Shown here: positions 1 through 6,485 of the stretch, in pieces | How the letters are laid out: the number at the start of each line of letters is the position of its first letter | Numbering within the stretch: position 1 is the first letter of the stretch | Assembly: GCA_012511315.1 (NCBI GenBank) | Contig: JAAZGI010000327.1 | Coordinates: 1 to 8,875 of the forward strand | Source of the DNA: Clostridium sp. | Lineage (GTDB): Bacteria > Bacillota > Clostridia > Clostridiales > Clostridiaceae | Direction of reading: 5' to 3' | DNA length: 8,875 nt | Notes under the pieces: model-generated | Database searches by the model: none | Seen by the model: only the letters and a program-made list of their open reading frames with translations | Told to the model about the DNA's origin: nothing | Position numbers and translations under genes: made by a program

Positions 1-2
1 AT

Positions 3-83
3 CACATATTAGAAATCGCATATAAAAATCATGAAATTGAAAGGGATATACCGAAAGGATCCACCCATCCAAGCGCTTTCTAA
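3..83 (+). CDS. Possible C-terminal tail of a gene entering from the left edge (unrecognised)
   Basis: Frame 3 of the plus strand is open from the window edge to a TAA at 81-83 and encodes about 26 residues, ending PKGSTHPSAF. The composition is protein-like (mixed charged and polar residues), and the stop sits 44 bases before the stop of the convergent histidine kinase gene, as expected for the tail of a converging gene. I do not recognise the product. The open stretch is short enough to occur by chance, so this is a weak call that only the sequence to the left can settle. Confidence 0.22.
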   Translation, partial: HILEIAYKNHEIERDIPKGSTHPSAF

Positions 84-115
84 AAAGGGTCTTTCCTTTG
101 TGATCTTCCAATCAC
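84..115. terminator. Two small adjacent stem-loops between convergent gene ends
   Basis: AAAGG (84-88) pairs with CCTTT (95-99) around a 6-base loop. Immediately after it, GTGAT (100-104) pairs with ATCAC (111-115) around another 6-base loop. They lie between the histidine kinase stop and the possible convergent tail at 3-83, where a shared terminator is expected. The stems are only 5 pairs and the U-runs are poor, so termination activity is uncertain. Confidence 0.22.
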
Positions 116-127
116 CAATTTATTGCC

Positions 128-1903
128 TTAATCATTAAACTTTATGGTTTGAGTTTTTGTTGAGACGGCTTGGTTGAGGTTTCGGTGAGCTGGTAGGCGA
201 ACGTTAAATCGGGTTCCCTTGCCTTCTTTTGAATCCACTGTAATACTGCCGCCAAAGGCCAAGGTGATGTGTTTTACAATGGCAAGTCCTAGGCCGGTTC
301 CACCCTTGGCTCGGTCACGGGAAATATCCACTCGATAAAATCGTTCAAATAAACGTGATAGATGCTCTTGAGGAATCCCGACTCCAGTATCTTGTACGGT
401 TATTAAAATATCACTCTTTTGTTCTTCTAGGCGAATTTTCACCTTACCCTGGGGTTCTGTATACTTGATGGCATTGTCCACTAGGTTAATAATCAGTTCG
501 CGATACATTTCAGTTTCCCCAATAATAATAGGGTCTCCCTTCACCGTTAAGGATAAACGCACATTTTTACTTTGAGCTTGCACCTCTAATAGTCGAAGGG
601 CATCTGAGGTGGCCTCTACAGCATCGATAAGTTCGGTGGGTTGAGCTTCATGACTTTCAATGGAGGACAAGGATAAAATATCTTCAATCAGTCGTTGGAG
701 TCGCTGAGCTTCCGCATCAATAATATCTAAAAACTTATCTCGAGTGGCGGCATCCTCCACATTACGCAGGGTCTCGGCAAAGCCTGTGATGGAGGTTAGA
801 GAGGTTTTAAGTTCATGGGACACATTGGCCACAAACTGACTGCGCATCTGTTCTAGGCGCTTTAAATCGGTAACGTCTTGGATCACAGTCACCTTTCCTT
901 TATTTAATCGGCGATTGGTGACAAGTTCCGTGGTTTTGAAGCGAACCACTGGATTTGTCGCATGGCGCAAACTAAGTTCTTGGAATTCAGTGGACTTTCT
1001 CATGATCTTTTCCGCATCGTCGCGGCGAATCACATCATTAATGTCTTTGCCAATGGGTTCTGTGAGAATTCCAAAGATTTTTCGAGCAAAGGCATTAAAA
1101 ATCAGGATTCTGTTATCGGAATCAACGGCGATCACCCCTGAATTCATGGAGGCTAAGATAGCTTGAAGTTGAGTTTGGTTACTTAAGGAGTCATAGCTCA
1201 TGCTTTCCAGTTGATCCGCCATTGCATTCACATCTTGAGCTATGGCTTCCAGTTCTTTGGCTTGAGTCCTTTGGATACGGTGGGATAAATCCCCTTCTGC
1301 AATCCGCTGCGTTTCTTCTTTAAGGCCTTCAATGGGCTTCACCAAGCGTTTTGCCATAAAGTGGATGAACAGTAAGCCAAGAACCAGCAAGAGGATTAAG
1401 GTTTCTGTGATCCGTAATTCAAGTCTTGCCATGGCTTGACTAATTCCCAACCCTTTTCCTCCACCCCCATCCTTTCCCTCAATCAAAAGAATCTGACGGC
1501 CTGATTGTAGCGTGCTGATAGCGGCTAAGGGTACTTTGTCATCTTTTAGCTTGGTGGATAAGGCCAAAACCTCTTCCGACGGCTTTTGACTGCCAATCAG
1601 CTGCTGGATGTTCGGATCTTTGATCGCTTCTAAATCTGCATCCGAGGACGCCGCTAACAATAGACCGGTTGAATCTAGTAGATACAGATCATAGCCTTCT
1701 TCATGGAGAATCGTTTCCTCTAGCTCCAACACGTCTTGGTTTTCACCAAGGCTTTGTGCCAAAAGGCGTACCAGCTGCTTTGCATTTTCTTTTTTTAAGC
1801 TGAGCATCTCTTGTTCGCTAAAATAAGCCACGCTTAAAGAGCCGATCAAAAGCACAACAAATAATAAGAGACTAAAAGTTTTTTGAATTCTTTTTTTAAT
1901 CAT
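128..1903 (-). CDS. phoR: PhoR-type membrane sensor histidine kinase
   Basis: This 591-residue protein should sense an extracytoplasmic or membrane signal, autophosphorylate on His and pass the phosphate to the regulator encoded just upstream. Order of parts: first membrane helix about 11-28; extracytoplasmic domain about 30-166 with a Gly-rich stretch (145-153) near the membrane; second helix about 168-184; HAMP about 185-236; PAS about 243-345; HisKA with VSHELKTSLTSI and phospho-acceptor H363; ATPase domain with N box (N473, N477), G1 box DTGVGIP (505-511), F box (518-526) and G2 box GGTGLGL (534-540). All catalytic boxes are intact. The usual Pro of the H box (HELKTP) is Ser368. The ATG overlaps the regulator stop as ATGA, indicating translational coupling. 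TM-sensor-TM-HAMP-PAS is shared by PhoR, WalK and ResE. PhoR is preferred because the partner looks PhoP-like and no yycH/yycI-like gene starts in the 127 bases that follow. Confidence 0.88.
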   Translation of the reverse strand: MIKKRIQKTFSLLLFVVLLIGSLSVAYFSEQEMLSLKKENAKQLVRLLAQSLGENQDVLELEETILHEEGYDLYLLDSTGLLLAASSDADLEAIKDPNIQQLIGSQKPSEEVLALSTKLKDDKVPLAAISTLQSGRQILLIEGKDGGGGKGLGISQAMARLELRITETLILLLVLGLLFIHFMAKRLVKPIEGLKEETQRIAEGDLSHRIQRTQAKELEAIAQDVNAMADQLESMSYDSLSNQTQLQAILASMNSGVIAVDSDNRILIFNAFARKIFGILTEPIGKDINDVIRRDDAEKIMRKSTEFQELSLRHATNPVVRFKTTELVTNRRLNKGKVTVIQDVTDLKRLEQMRSQFVANVSHELKTSLTSITGFAETLRNVEDAATRDKFLDIIDAEAQRLQRLIEDILSLSSIESHEAQPTELIDAVEATSDALRLLEVQAQSKNVRLSLTVKGDPIIIGETEMYRELIINLVDNAIKYTEPQGKVKIRLEEQKSDILITVQDTGVGIPQEHLSRLFERFYRVDISRDRAKGGTGLGLAIVKHITLAFGGSITVDSKEGKGTRFNVRLPAHRNLNQAVSTKTQTIKFND

Positions 1904-2598
1904 TCTGGACTCCCATTAAAGCGATAACCAATCCCTCGTACCGTTTCGATAAAGCGTGGATTTTTATCATCGTCTTCCAGCTTTCTTCGTAAATGGCGGA
2001 TATGGACATCTACAGTGCGAGTTTCGCCCACATATTCGTAGCCCCAGATTTTTTCTAATAAAAGCTCTCTAGCCAGCACCTTGTTATTGTTTTCCATTAG
2101 GATTTCTAGGAGTTCAAATTCCTTTAGGGTGAGTTCCACTTTTTCCCCCTTCTTTTTAACTTCGTGTTTTTGCCGATTAACCTCCACATCGCCAAAGGAG
2201 CGAATGGTTTGCGGTCCTTCGTAAAAGTTGGTGCGTCGAAGCAAGGCTTTTACCCGAGCAATTAACTCGCGAACGGAAAAGGGTTTCGTGATATAATCAT
2301 CCGCTCCCAGCTCCAGACCTAAGATTTTATCTATTTCAGCTGATTTAGCAGTCAGCATAATGATGGGGATACTTTTTAAGCGATCATCCATACGCAGTTG
2401 TCGACAAACTTCTAAGCCATCGATGCCGGGCAGCATGAGGTCTAGTAACACTAGGTCCGGTACTTCGCTTTGAGCTAAGGCTAATCCTTCATTGCCATTT
2501 AGGGCTTGAAGGGTCATAAAACCAGCTCCTTCCAGATTGTAGCGAATGAGTTCAACAATATGTGGTTCATCATCTATGATTAAAATTTTATCTGCCAT
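1900..2598 (-). CDS. phoP: PhoP/PhoB-type (OmpR family) response regulator
   Basis: A 232-residue DNA-binding regulator, presumably phosphorylated by the downstream kinase. The receiver domain (about 3-120) has acidic pair D9/D10, phospho-acceptor D53 (in LVLLDLMLPG), T83 and K105 (in YITKPF). The winged-helix domain (about 133-228) ends with the usual RTVDVHIRHLRRKL and VRGIGYRF segments. Length and motifs are complete. I chose the ATG at 2598 because AGGAGG (2608-2613) lies 9 bases before it and the protein then starts MADKILIIDDEPH, the normal family start; an in-frame GTG at 2637 would add 13 unrelated residues. The SD is buried in a strong hairpin (2601-2648), so expression is probably controlled at the leader. 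The TGA overlaps the kinase ATG by 4 bases. The target regulon cannot be read from this window; phosphate control is inferred from similarity. Confidence 0.9.
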   Translation of the reverse strand: MADKILIIDDEPHIVELIRYNLEGAGFMTLQALNGNEGLALAQSEVPDLVLLDLMLPGIDGLEVCRQLRMDDRLKSIPIIMLTAKSAEIDKILGLELGADDYITKPFSVRELIARVKALLRRTNFYEGPQTIRSFGDVEVNRQKHEVKKKGEKVELTLKEFELLEILMENNNKVLARELLLEKIWGYEYVGETRTVDVHIRHLRRKLEDDDKNPRFIETVRGIGYRFNGSPE

Positions 2599-2600
2599 AT

Positions 2601-2648
2601 AAAAAAACCTCCTATGACCATAACTTAAAGGTATCACAGGAGGTTTTT
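2601..2648 (-). promoter_or_regulatory. Leader hairpin combining SD site and intrinsic-terminator form, before phoP
   Basis: On the minus-strand RNA, bases 2648-2634 pair with 2617-2603 in 15 successive pairs: AAAAACCUCCU with AGGAGGUUUUU, then GUGA with UCAU including one G-U. The loop is 16 bases. The G-U would be an A-C mismatch on the opposite strand, so the fold favours the minus-strand transcript. The 3' arm contains the regulator's SD (AGGAGG, 2613-2608), followed by seven U and then the start codon. The fold would hide the SD; the stem followed by U7 also has the form of an intrinsic terminator that could stop read-through from nrdR. Confidence 0.72.
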
Positions 2649-2762
2649 ATTTGCTACTAGAATGTATTCACGGTATTGATTTTTTCATAGTTTGTGCACT
2701 CTGAGCTTCTATCTCATTTTTTAAAATAAGTTACTTTAGAATGGGGTATAAATACCATTTTT

Positions 2763-3230
2763 TTAAAGGGGATCCATATCTTTTTCCATCAAGGCTTTAA
2801 TTTCCTCGAAAAAAGTATTGATGTCCTTAAATTGACGATAAACGGAAGCAAAGCGTACATAGGCCACTTCGTCTACTGATTTGAGCCGTTCCATCACCAT
2901 ATTGCCAATATCATCGGAAGGAATCTCTGTCATCATTCGATTGGAGATGCTTCGTTCGATATCATCGGATATATTTTGCATTTGCTGCATGGAGACGGGG
3001 CGTTTTTGGGTAGCTCGAACCAATCCACTGATGATCTTTTCCTTGTCAAAGGGTTCCCTGGAGTTGTCCTTTTTTATGACCAAAATAGGCAAGGTCTCCA
3101 CTTTTTCGTAGGTGGTGTACCGTTTGGTGCACTCCATACACTCCCGCCGTCTACGAACTGATGTTCCGTCTTCGGTAGGTCTTGTATCAATGACTTTGCT
3201 CTCTAGATAGCCGCAATATGGACATTTCAT
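2763..3230 (-). CDS. nrdR: Transcriptional repressor NrdR
   Basis: NrdR represses ribonucleotide reductase genes and senses the ATP/dATP balance. The 155 residues match the family's usual length. The N-terminal zinc ribbon has Cys3, Cys6, Cys31 and Cys34, with the typical basic stretch (SVRRRRECMEC, about 24-34) and KRYTTYE after it. An ATP-cone domain follows (about 49-139), starting LVIKKDNSREPFDKEKI and including the YVRFASVYRQF segment. Start ATG at 3230 has GAGGAG (3239-3244) 8 bases upstream. It lies 62 bases after ftsZ on the same strand with no convincing terminator between, so co-transcription with ftsZ is plausible. A TATAAT-like box (3274-3279) lies in the gap but lacks a good -35. 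No reductase gene or clear NrdR box is visible in this window, so targets lie elsewhere. Confidence 0.96.
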   Translation of the reverse strand: MKCPYCGYLESKVIDTRPTEDGTSVRRRRECMECTKRYTTYEKVETLPILVIKKDNSREPFDKEKIISGLVRATQKRPVSMQQMQNISDDIERSISNRMMTEIPSDDIGNMVMERLKSVDEVAYVRFASVYRQFKDINTFFEEIKALMEKDMDPL

Positions 3231-3292
3231 GTTTTTTACTCCTCATCAATGGGGTCAATCCAGTTGTTCCACCATTATATTGTGGCGATTGA

Positions 3293-4447
3293 TTATCTCC
3301 GGTTTCTTAAGAATGCCGGGATTTCAATCTGCTCATCGTCATCATCGTCTTCTTCCATGCGATAGCTGTCTTGGCGTCTAGGCTCTTCTCTAGTTTCTTT
3401 CACTTCAGCCCGATCAAAACTCTTAGGTGCAAAGCTTTTTGCTCCAGCCGCTTCTTCTTTCTTTTCAGGTGTAGCTGGTTTGCGAGTTTTAAAGGCGGAC
3501 TCAAAGCCCGTTGCTAACACAGTAATTTTAACTTCATCATTAAGTTCTGGATCAATCACAGCACCAAAGATGATGTTTGCATCTGGATCCGCTGCTTCTT
3601 TGATAACTTCTGCTGCTTCATTGATTTCAAGCAGGGAAAGATCCTCGCCTCCAGTTACATTTAGTAGGATTCCGGTTGCACCGTTGATGGATGTTTCTAA
3701 CAGTGGGGATGAAATCGCTGACTTAACTGCATCCGTTGCCTTATTATCACCCTTACCGTAGCCAACGCCCATATGAGCAATTCCACGATTCAGCATAACG
3801 GCACGAACGTCGTTAAAGTCAAGGTTAATGAGTCCATTTTCAGTAATTAAAGCTGTAATTCCCTGAACTCCTTGGTGTAACACTTCATCGGCCTTTTTAA
3901 AGGCTTCTTTAAAGGTTGTCTTTTTATCAACAATGAGTAATAAACGCTCATTGGGGATGGTTACTAATGAGTCCACTTTGCCTTTTAAGTTTTCAATTCC
4001 AATGTCGGCATTTCTCATCCGAGCTTTGCCTTCAAAGTGGAAAGGCTTTGTTACAACACCAACGGTGAGGATGCCCATGGATTTAGCAATTTCAGCTACA
4101 ATAGGAGCTGCTCCCGTTCCTGTTCCACCACCCATACCGGCGGTGATAAATACCATATCGGCGCCTTCTAGTACGGATTCAATTTCTTCTTTTGACTCCT
4201 CAGCTGCCTTTTGGCCAATTTCTGGATTTGCTCCAGCACCTAGACCCTTAGTGAGCTTTTCACCAATCTGAATCTTATGTGGTGCATTGGATTGTGACAA
4301 CGCCTGTTTATCTGTGTTGACTGCAATAAAATCAACATTGGCAAGCCCTTCCATAATCATGCGATTTACAGCGTTGTTACCACCGCCACCGCATCCGATC
4401 ACTTTTATATTGGCTGGCCCTGTTACTTCTAAATCAAAATCTAACAT
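3293..4447 (-). CDS. ftsZ: Cell division protein FtsZ
   Basis: Tubulin-like GTPase that polymerises into the cytokinetic ring at midcell. The 384 residues include the N-terminal glycine loop [15 protein letters not shown] (16-30), the tubulin signature GGGTGTG (106-112), the T7 synergy loop NLDFND (208-213) and the core GTPase and activation domains to about residue 317. A linker of about 55 residues (318-373) ends in an acidic run (EEDDDDDE), followed by the conserved C-terminal peptide [11 protein letters not shown] (374-384), which binds FtsA and other tethers. Everything needed for activity is present. Start ATG at 4447 is preceded by an AGGGGG SD (4455-4460) that overlaps the ftsA stop codon; only 11 bases separate the two genes, which suggests coupled translation at a set ratio. 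spoIIGA and sigE, common neighbours of ftsZ in spore formers, are absent downstream. Confidence 0.98.
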   Translation of the reverse strand: MLDFDLEVTGPANIKVIGCGGGGNNAVNRMIMEGLANVDFIAVNTDKQALSQSNAPHKIQIGEKLTKGLGAGANPEIGQKAAEESKEEIESVLEGADMVFITAGMGGGTGTGAAPIVAEIAKSMGILTVGVVTKPFHFEGKARMRNADIGIENLKGKVDSLVTIPNERLLLIVDKKTTFKEAFKKADEVLHQGVQGITALITENGLINLDFNDVRAVMLNRGIAHMGVGYGKGDNKATDAVKSAISSPLLETSINGATGILLNVTGGEDLSLLEINEAAEVIKEAADPDANIIFGAVIDPELNDEVKITVLATGFESAFKTRKPATPEKKEEAAGAKSFAPKSFDRAEVKETREEPRRQDSYRMEEDDDDDEQIEIPAFLRNRR

Positions 4448-4458
4448 CCTATGTCCCC

Positions 4459-5778
4459 CTATTCTATTCCGAATATTTTTTTTAGTTTACTTTTAATACT
4501 GTTTTCGCTGGCTTTCTGTCTAAAATCATCATGGGATTTACGGGATTGACCTCTGCGATCGTCCTCATCATCCTCATCCAGCTGAATGATCTCTTTCATT
4601 GACTTACTAGCTTTCTGACGAACTTTATCTAACACGGAGAAATAGTTTCCTCCGATTTCCACTTCTTCTTCTGCCTCTTTTGGTTGTTCCCAAAGTTCAG
4701 CAATTAATACGGATTGAAGCTCATGAATCATATTATGTGCTACGCCGGTGGCATTTAAGGAAAAAATATCGTCGCTCTTGATTATATCAGAAGTCATGTA
4801 GTTTGTGGATATTCCAAACACATCTTCTTTAAAGCTTGCAATGGTTCGGAAACCACAAAGGCCTCCACCATAGACGAGAGCTTGCTCAATTTCACTCCAT
4901 TGCCCATAGTTTTTAAATGCCTTGTTTGCTAAATCAAGGATTTCTTCAGCTCTAGCTTCGACAACCTGCGAAATTAAATCATATTTGGGGTGGCTCGGGC
5001 TAAGTTCACCGGCACCAAATTCTTTTTTTAGCGTTTCCGCTTCATTCATGCTGATTTTAAGCACGATGGAAAGATCTTTGGTGATGTTACGGCCGCCCAG
5101 GGGAATGGTTTCAGAATAAACAATCCGATTATTCTTTAAAACTACTACATCCGTTTTGCGATGACCGGAGTCGATCAGTAGAGCACCATTATAACGCTGA
5201 CTGCGAGTTAATAAAAGATTGGCCATGCCATGTACGGATAAACCGGTACCAAGAACTTGAATCCGCTCGTTTTCAAGCACTCTAGTCTGCCCACCAATGA
5301 GACTTTTATCGGCCAAAATCGTTTGGCTAGATACATCAATTAAGCTGCCTTCTACACTAATTGGATTCGCATAGACGATTCCATCCACCTTGTAATCGTC
5401 GATTAAAACATCACAAATCTGTTCTTCGGTGGTACGAGCAATTCGCATAGAGCTTTTGATGGCATTTAGCATGTCTTTTTCGCTCACACTGCCCTTGCTA
5501 AGTCCAGCGGATCCACGACTGGATTCCTGGCGGGTATAAGCCGTATCGATACTTAAAAACGCTTTTTGTACTGGCACTCCAGTTTTAATTTCCAGCTTAC
5601 GCAACACGCTACGAATTGCAGCCAATAATCTTACCGAATCGGTGACTACCCCATCTTCTATTCCTTGCGATTCACCATAGGCAGAAAAGATGATATCACC
5701 ATTTCTGCCGGTAATCGCGGAAGCCTTAATATAATACGATCCCAAATCAAGACCGGTTATAAATTGATCCACTGACAT
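4459..5778 (-). CDS. ftsA: Cell division protein FtsA (actin-like FtsZ membrane tether)
   Basis: FtsA is an actin-fold ATP-binding protein that anchors FtsZ to the membrane and recruits later divisome proteins. In the 439 residues I see the phosphate-1 motif [11 protein letters not shown] (9-19), a probable SHS2 (1C) region about 80-160, the phosphate-2 segment [15 protein letters not shown] (200-214), the family segment [23 protein letters not shown] (about 226-248) and the adenosine motif VYGGGLCGF (302-310). The tail has a linker (about 365-426) with an acidic run (QLDEDDEDD) and ends in an amphipathic segment [13 protein letters not shown], the usual membrane-targeting helix. The phosphate-2 loop is unusual: His206-Arg207 replace glycines. 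ATG at 5778 has AGGGGG (5785-5790) 6 bases upstream. Likely transcribed from a promoter near 5871-5899 and followed at once by ftsZ. An overlapping upstream frame (5747-5797) may modulate its start. Confidence 0.93.
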   Translation of the reverse strand: MSVDQFITGLDLGSYYIKASAITGRNGDIIFSAYGESQGIEDGVVTDSVRLLAAIRSVLRKLEIKTGVPVQKAFLSIDTAYTRQESSRGSAGLSKGSVSEKDMLNAIKSSMRIARTTEEQICDVLIDDYKVDGIVYANPISVEGSLIDVSSQTILADKSLIGGQTRVLENERIQVLGTGLSVHGMANLLLTRSQRYNGALLIDSGHRKTDVVVLKNNRIVYSETIPLGGRNITKDLSIVLKISMNEAETLKKEFGAGELSPSHPKYDLISQVVEARAEEILDLANKAFKNYGQWSEIEQALVYGGGLCGFRTIASFKEDVFGISTNYMTSDIIKSDDIFSLNATGVAHNMIHELQSVLIAELWEQPKEAEEEVEIGGNYFSVLDKVRQKASKSMKEIIQLDEDDEDDRRGQSRKSHDDFRQKASENSIKSKLKKIFGIE

Positions 5779-5797
5779 AAGATTCCCCCTTTTCCAT
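5747..5797 (-). CDS. Possible 16-residue upstream ORF overlapping the ftsA start
   Basis: An ATG at 5797 has AGAGGA (5804-5809) 6 bases upstream and opens a 16-codon frame, [16 protein letters not shown], ending TGA at 5747-5749. It starts 19 bases before the ftsA ATG, in a different frame, and its body contains the ftsA SD and start codon. Ribosomes translating it would cross the ftsA start, so it could couple or compete with ftsA. The peptide resembles nothing I know; a chance ORF is possible. Confidence 0.27.
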   Translation of the reverse strand: MEKGESYVSGSIYNRS

Positions 5798-5810
5798 GCA
5801 ATTTCCTCTA

Positions 5811-5844
5811 TTTGGTTGATGTATAAATAAATATGTAAACCAAA
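5811..5844 (-). promoter_or_regulatory. Stem-loop in the ftsA 5' leader
   Basis: TTTGGTT (5811-5817) and AACCAAA (5838-5844) form a perfect 7-pair stem with a 20-base A/T-rich loop. It lies in the predicted ftsA leader, between the promoter and the SD sites of the upstream ORF and ftsA. It may stabilise the transcript or space out the start region; no U-run follows, so it is not a terminator. Confidence 0.33.
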
Positions 5845-5870
5845 ATGGGTAAATTATTACTGATAAAACT

Positions 5871-5899
5871 ATTATACATGGTTCTACCATGGATTGAAA
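5871..5899 (-). promoter_or_regulatory. Probable sigma-A-type promoter for ftsA-ftsZ
   Basis: The minus strand has a perfect -10 TATAAT (5876-5871), 17 bases after TTTCAA (5899-5894), a weak -35 matching TTGACA at 3 of 6 positions. Transcription would start near 5864, giving a leader of about 85 bases before ftsA. The spacer is filled by an inverted repeat (5877-5891), which suggests a regulator or activator helps at this promoter. Confidence 0.5.
5877..5891. repeat. CATGG-N5-CCATG inverted repeat inside the ftsA promoter
   Basis: Perfect 5-base arms, CATGG (5877-5881) and CCATG (5887-5891), with 5 bases between. One arm abuts the -10 hexamer and the other ends 2 bases from the -35. A protein bound here would cover the promoter spacer, so this is a candidate operator. 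No regulator for it is known from this window. Confidence 0.5.
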
Positions 5900-5926
5900 A
5901 GGTTAAAATCAAAATAGAGCAATAAG

Positions 5927-5945
5927 TTTTGAATTGTTTTCAAAA
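5927..5945. repeat. TTTTGAA-N5-TTCAAAA inverted repeat upstream of the ftsA promoter
   Basis: Perfect 7-base arms (5927-5933 and 5939-5945) about 28 bases upstream of the proposed -35. The sequence is A/T-rich and next to a run of seven A (5942-5948 on the plus strand), so it could be an upstream promoter element, a second operator or simply chance in A/T-rich DNA. Confidence 0.35.
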
Positions 5946-6068
5946 AAACACTCCAAATCGTCAAATAATCCCTTTTTAGCTCAAATTCGTCCTAAATTAC
6001 ATGTCATGCTTCCCATTATAAATAAACTGCCCAGTGAAGTTTCCCATTTTTATTTTTAAAGGAATAAT

Positions 6069-6283
6069 CTCTTTAATTTTAGCTTTTACAACTCCCTTAA
6101 ACTCGTGTAAGGATTTATATGGATTCAGCTTGTTTTCTTGTCTTTTTATCTTCCCGCCCCCATGGTCTCATCGTCTTCATGTTCCGTGATTTTTCCACTA
6201 ATCTCTTATCGTTTTCTAATCTACTTACCAGCTTAAAATCAAAGAGCTGTTCCCCCTGCCTCAGGGCAAAACAACTCTTTGAT
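6069..6283 (-). ncRNA. Candidate structured RNA in the gap between the AIM24 gene and ftsA
   Basis: The minus strand here is purine-rich and foldable. CUCUUU-G-AUUUUA-(A)-GC (6246-6231) pairs with GC-UAAAAU-U-AAAGAG (6083-6069): 15 pairs with one G-U and one bulged A, enclosing about 147 bases. Inside, CCUUA/UAAGG forms a 5-pair hairpin with an 8-base loop, and there is a G-rich segment (CCAUGGGGGCGGGAAG, 6164-6149). A 5' hairpin (6283-6238) uses the same CUCUUU arm as an alternative. Downstream to about 6000 are two copies of AAUGGGAA (6048-6041, 6017-6010) and an AAACU/AGUUU stem. No start-coded ORF of useful length explains the region. Size and style recall large clostridial RNAs such as raiA, but I cannot assign a family; the ends are uncertain and no promoter is evident. 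Confidence 0.42.
6238..6283. terminator. Long hairpin with 9-pair base, terminator-like
   Basis: ATCAAAGAG (6238-6246) pairs with CTCTTTGAT (6275-6283). After one C-A mismatch, TGTT (6248-6251) pairs with AACA (6270-6273), and CCCTG/CAGGG (6254-6258, 6262-6266) can close the tip. On the plus strand it is followed by CTTATTTTTAA, a fair U-run; on the minus strand only by UUU. No plus-strand gene precedes it, so it may instead end the AIM24 transcript or form the 5' domain of the proposed RNA. Confidence 0.45.
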
Positions 6284-6294
6284 CTTATTTTTAA

Positions 6295-6308
6295 CTAACT
6301 GCCGTTAG
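6295..6308 (-). other. Small stem-loop CTAAC/GTTAG
   Basis: CTAAC (6295-6299) pairs with GTTAG (6304-6308) around a 4-base loop. On the minus strand the stem is followed by UUAAAAAUAAG. It could be a weak 3' end for the AIM24 transcript, about 180 bases past its stop, or an accessory stem of the adjacent candidate RNA. Confidence 0.25.
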
Positions 6309-6485
6309 GTATCTATTTAATGAAATCACTCTTTTTAGCATCATTTCTAGTTAAATCCTTTATTTCTTCAGCTTGTTTTTCTTGCTAAGGAAATGTTCAA
6401 ATAAATCCTAGGCTCGTTTTTGACTTGCTAGAAATTCAACCTAACATAAATCTTCATTGTTTTAAATTTTCATTTACTTTTCTAT
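6309..6485. other. A/T-rich spacer downstream of the AIM24 gene
   Basis: This is the upstream part of the gene-poor stretch 5779-6485. I see only very short open frames on the minus strand (for example MMLKRVISLNRYLTAVS, with no SD) and no convincing promoter, repeat or terminator. It could carry a decayed gene, but nothing is recognisable. Confidence 0.4.

Noticed and set aside
1900..2637. Longer response regulator starting at GTG 2637
   Set aside because: The extra 13 residues are not family-like and would be encoded by the hairpin itself; the ATG at 2598 has a perfect SD at 9 bases and gives the standard N-terminus.
3274..3279. TATAAT on the minus strand before nrdR
   Set aside because: No acceptable -35 at 16-18 bases; not called as a promoter, though weak internal initiation is possible.
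5942..5948. Run of seven T on the minus strand as terminator of the candidate RNA
   Set aside because: I could not find a stem just before it; only an imperfect direct repeat (GACGAATTTG / GACGATTTG at 5990-5953) precedes it.
6115..6294. Minus-strand frame open for 59 codons across the candidate RNA, with an internal ATG at 6180 (21 codons, starting MKTMRPWGRED)
   Set aside because: No SD before the ATG. Neighbouring frames (for example 6167-6000) are also open because the strand is purine-rich, which points to composition rather than coding. A decayed gene cannot be fully excluded.
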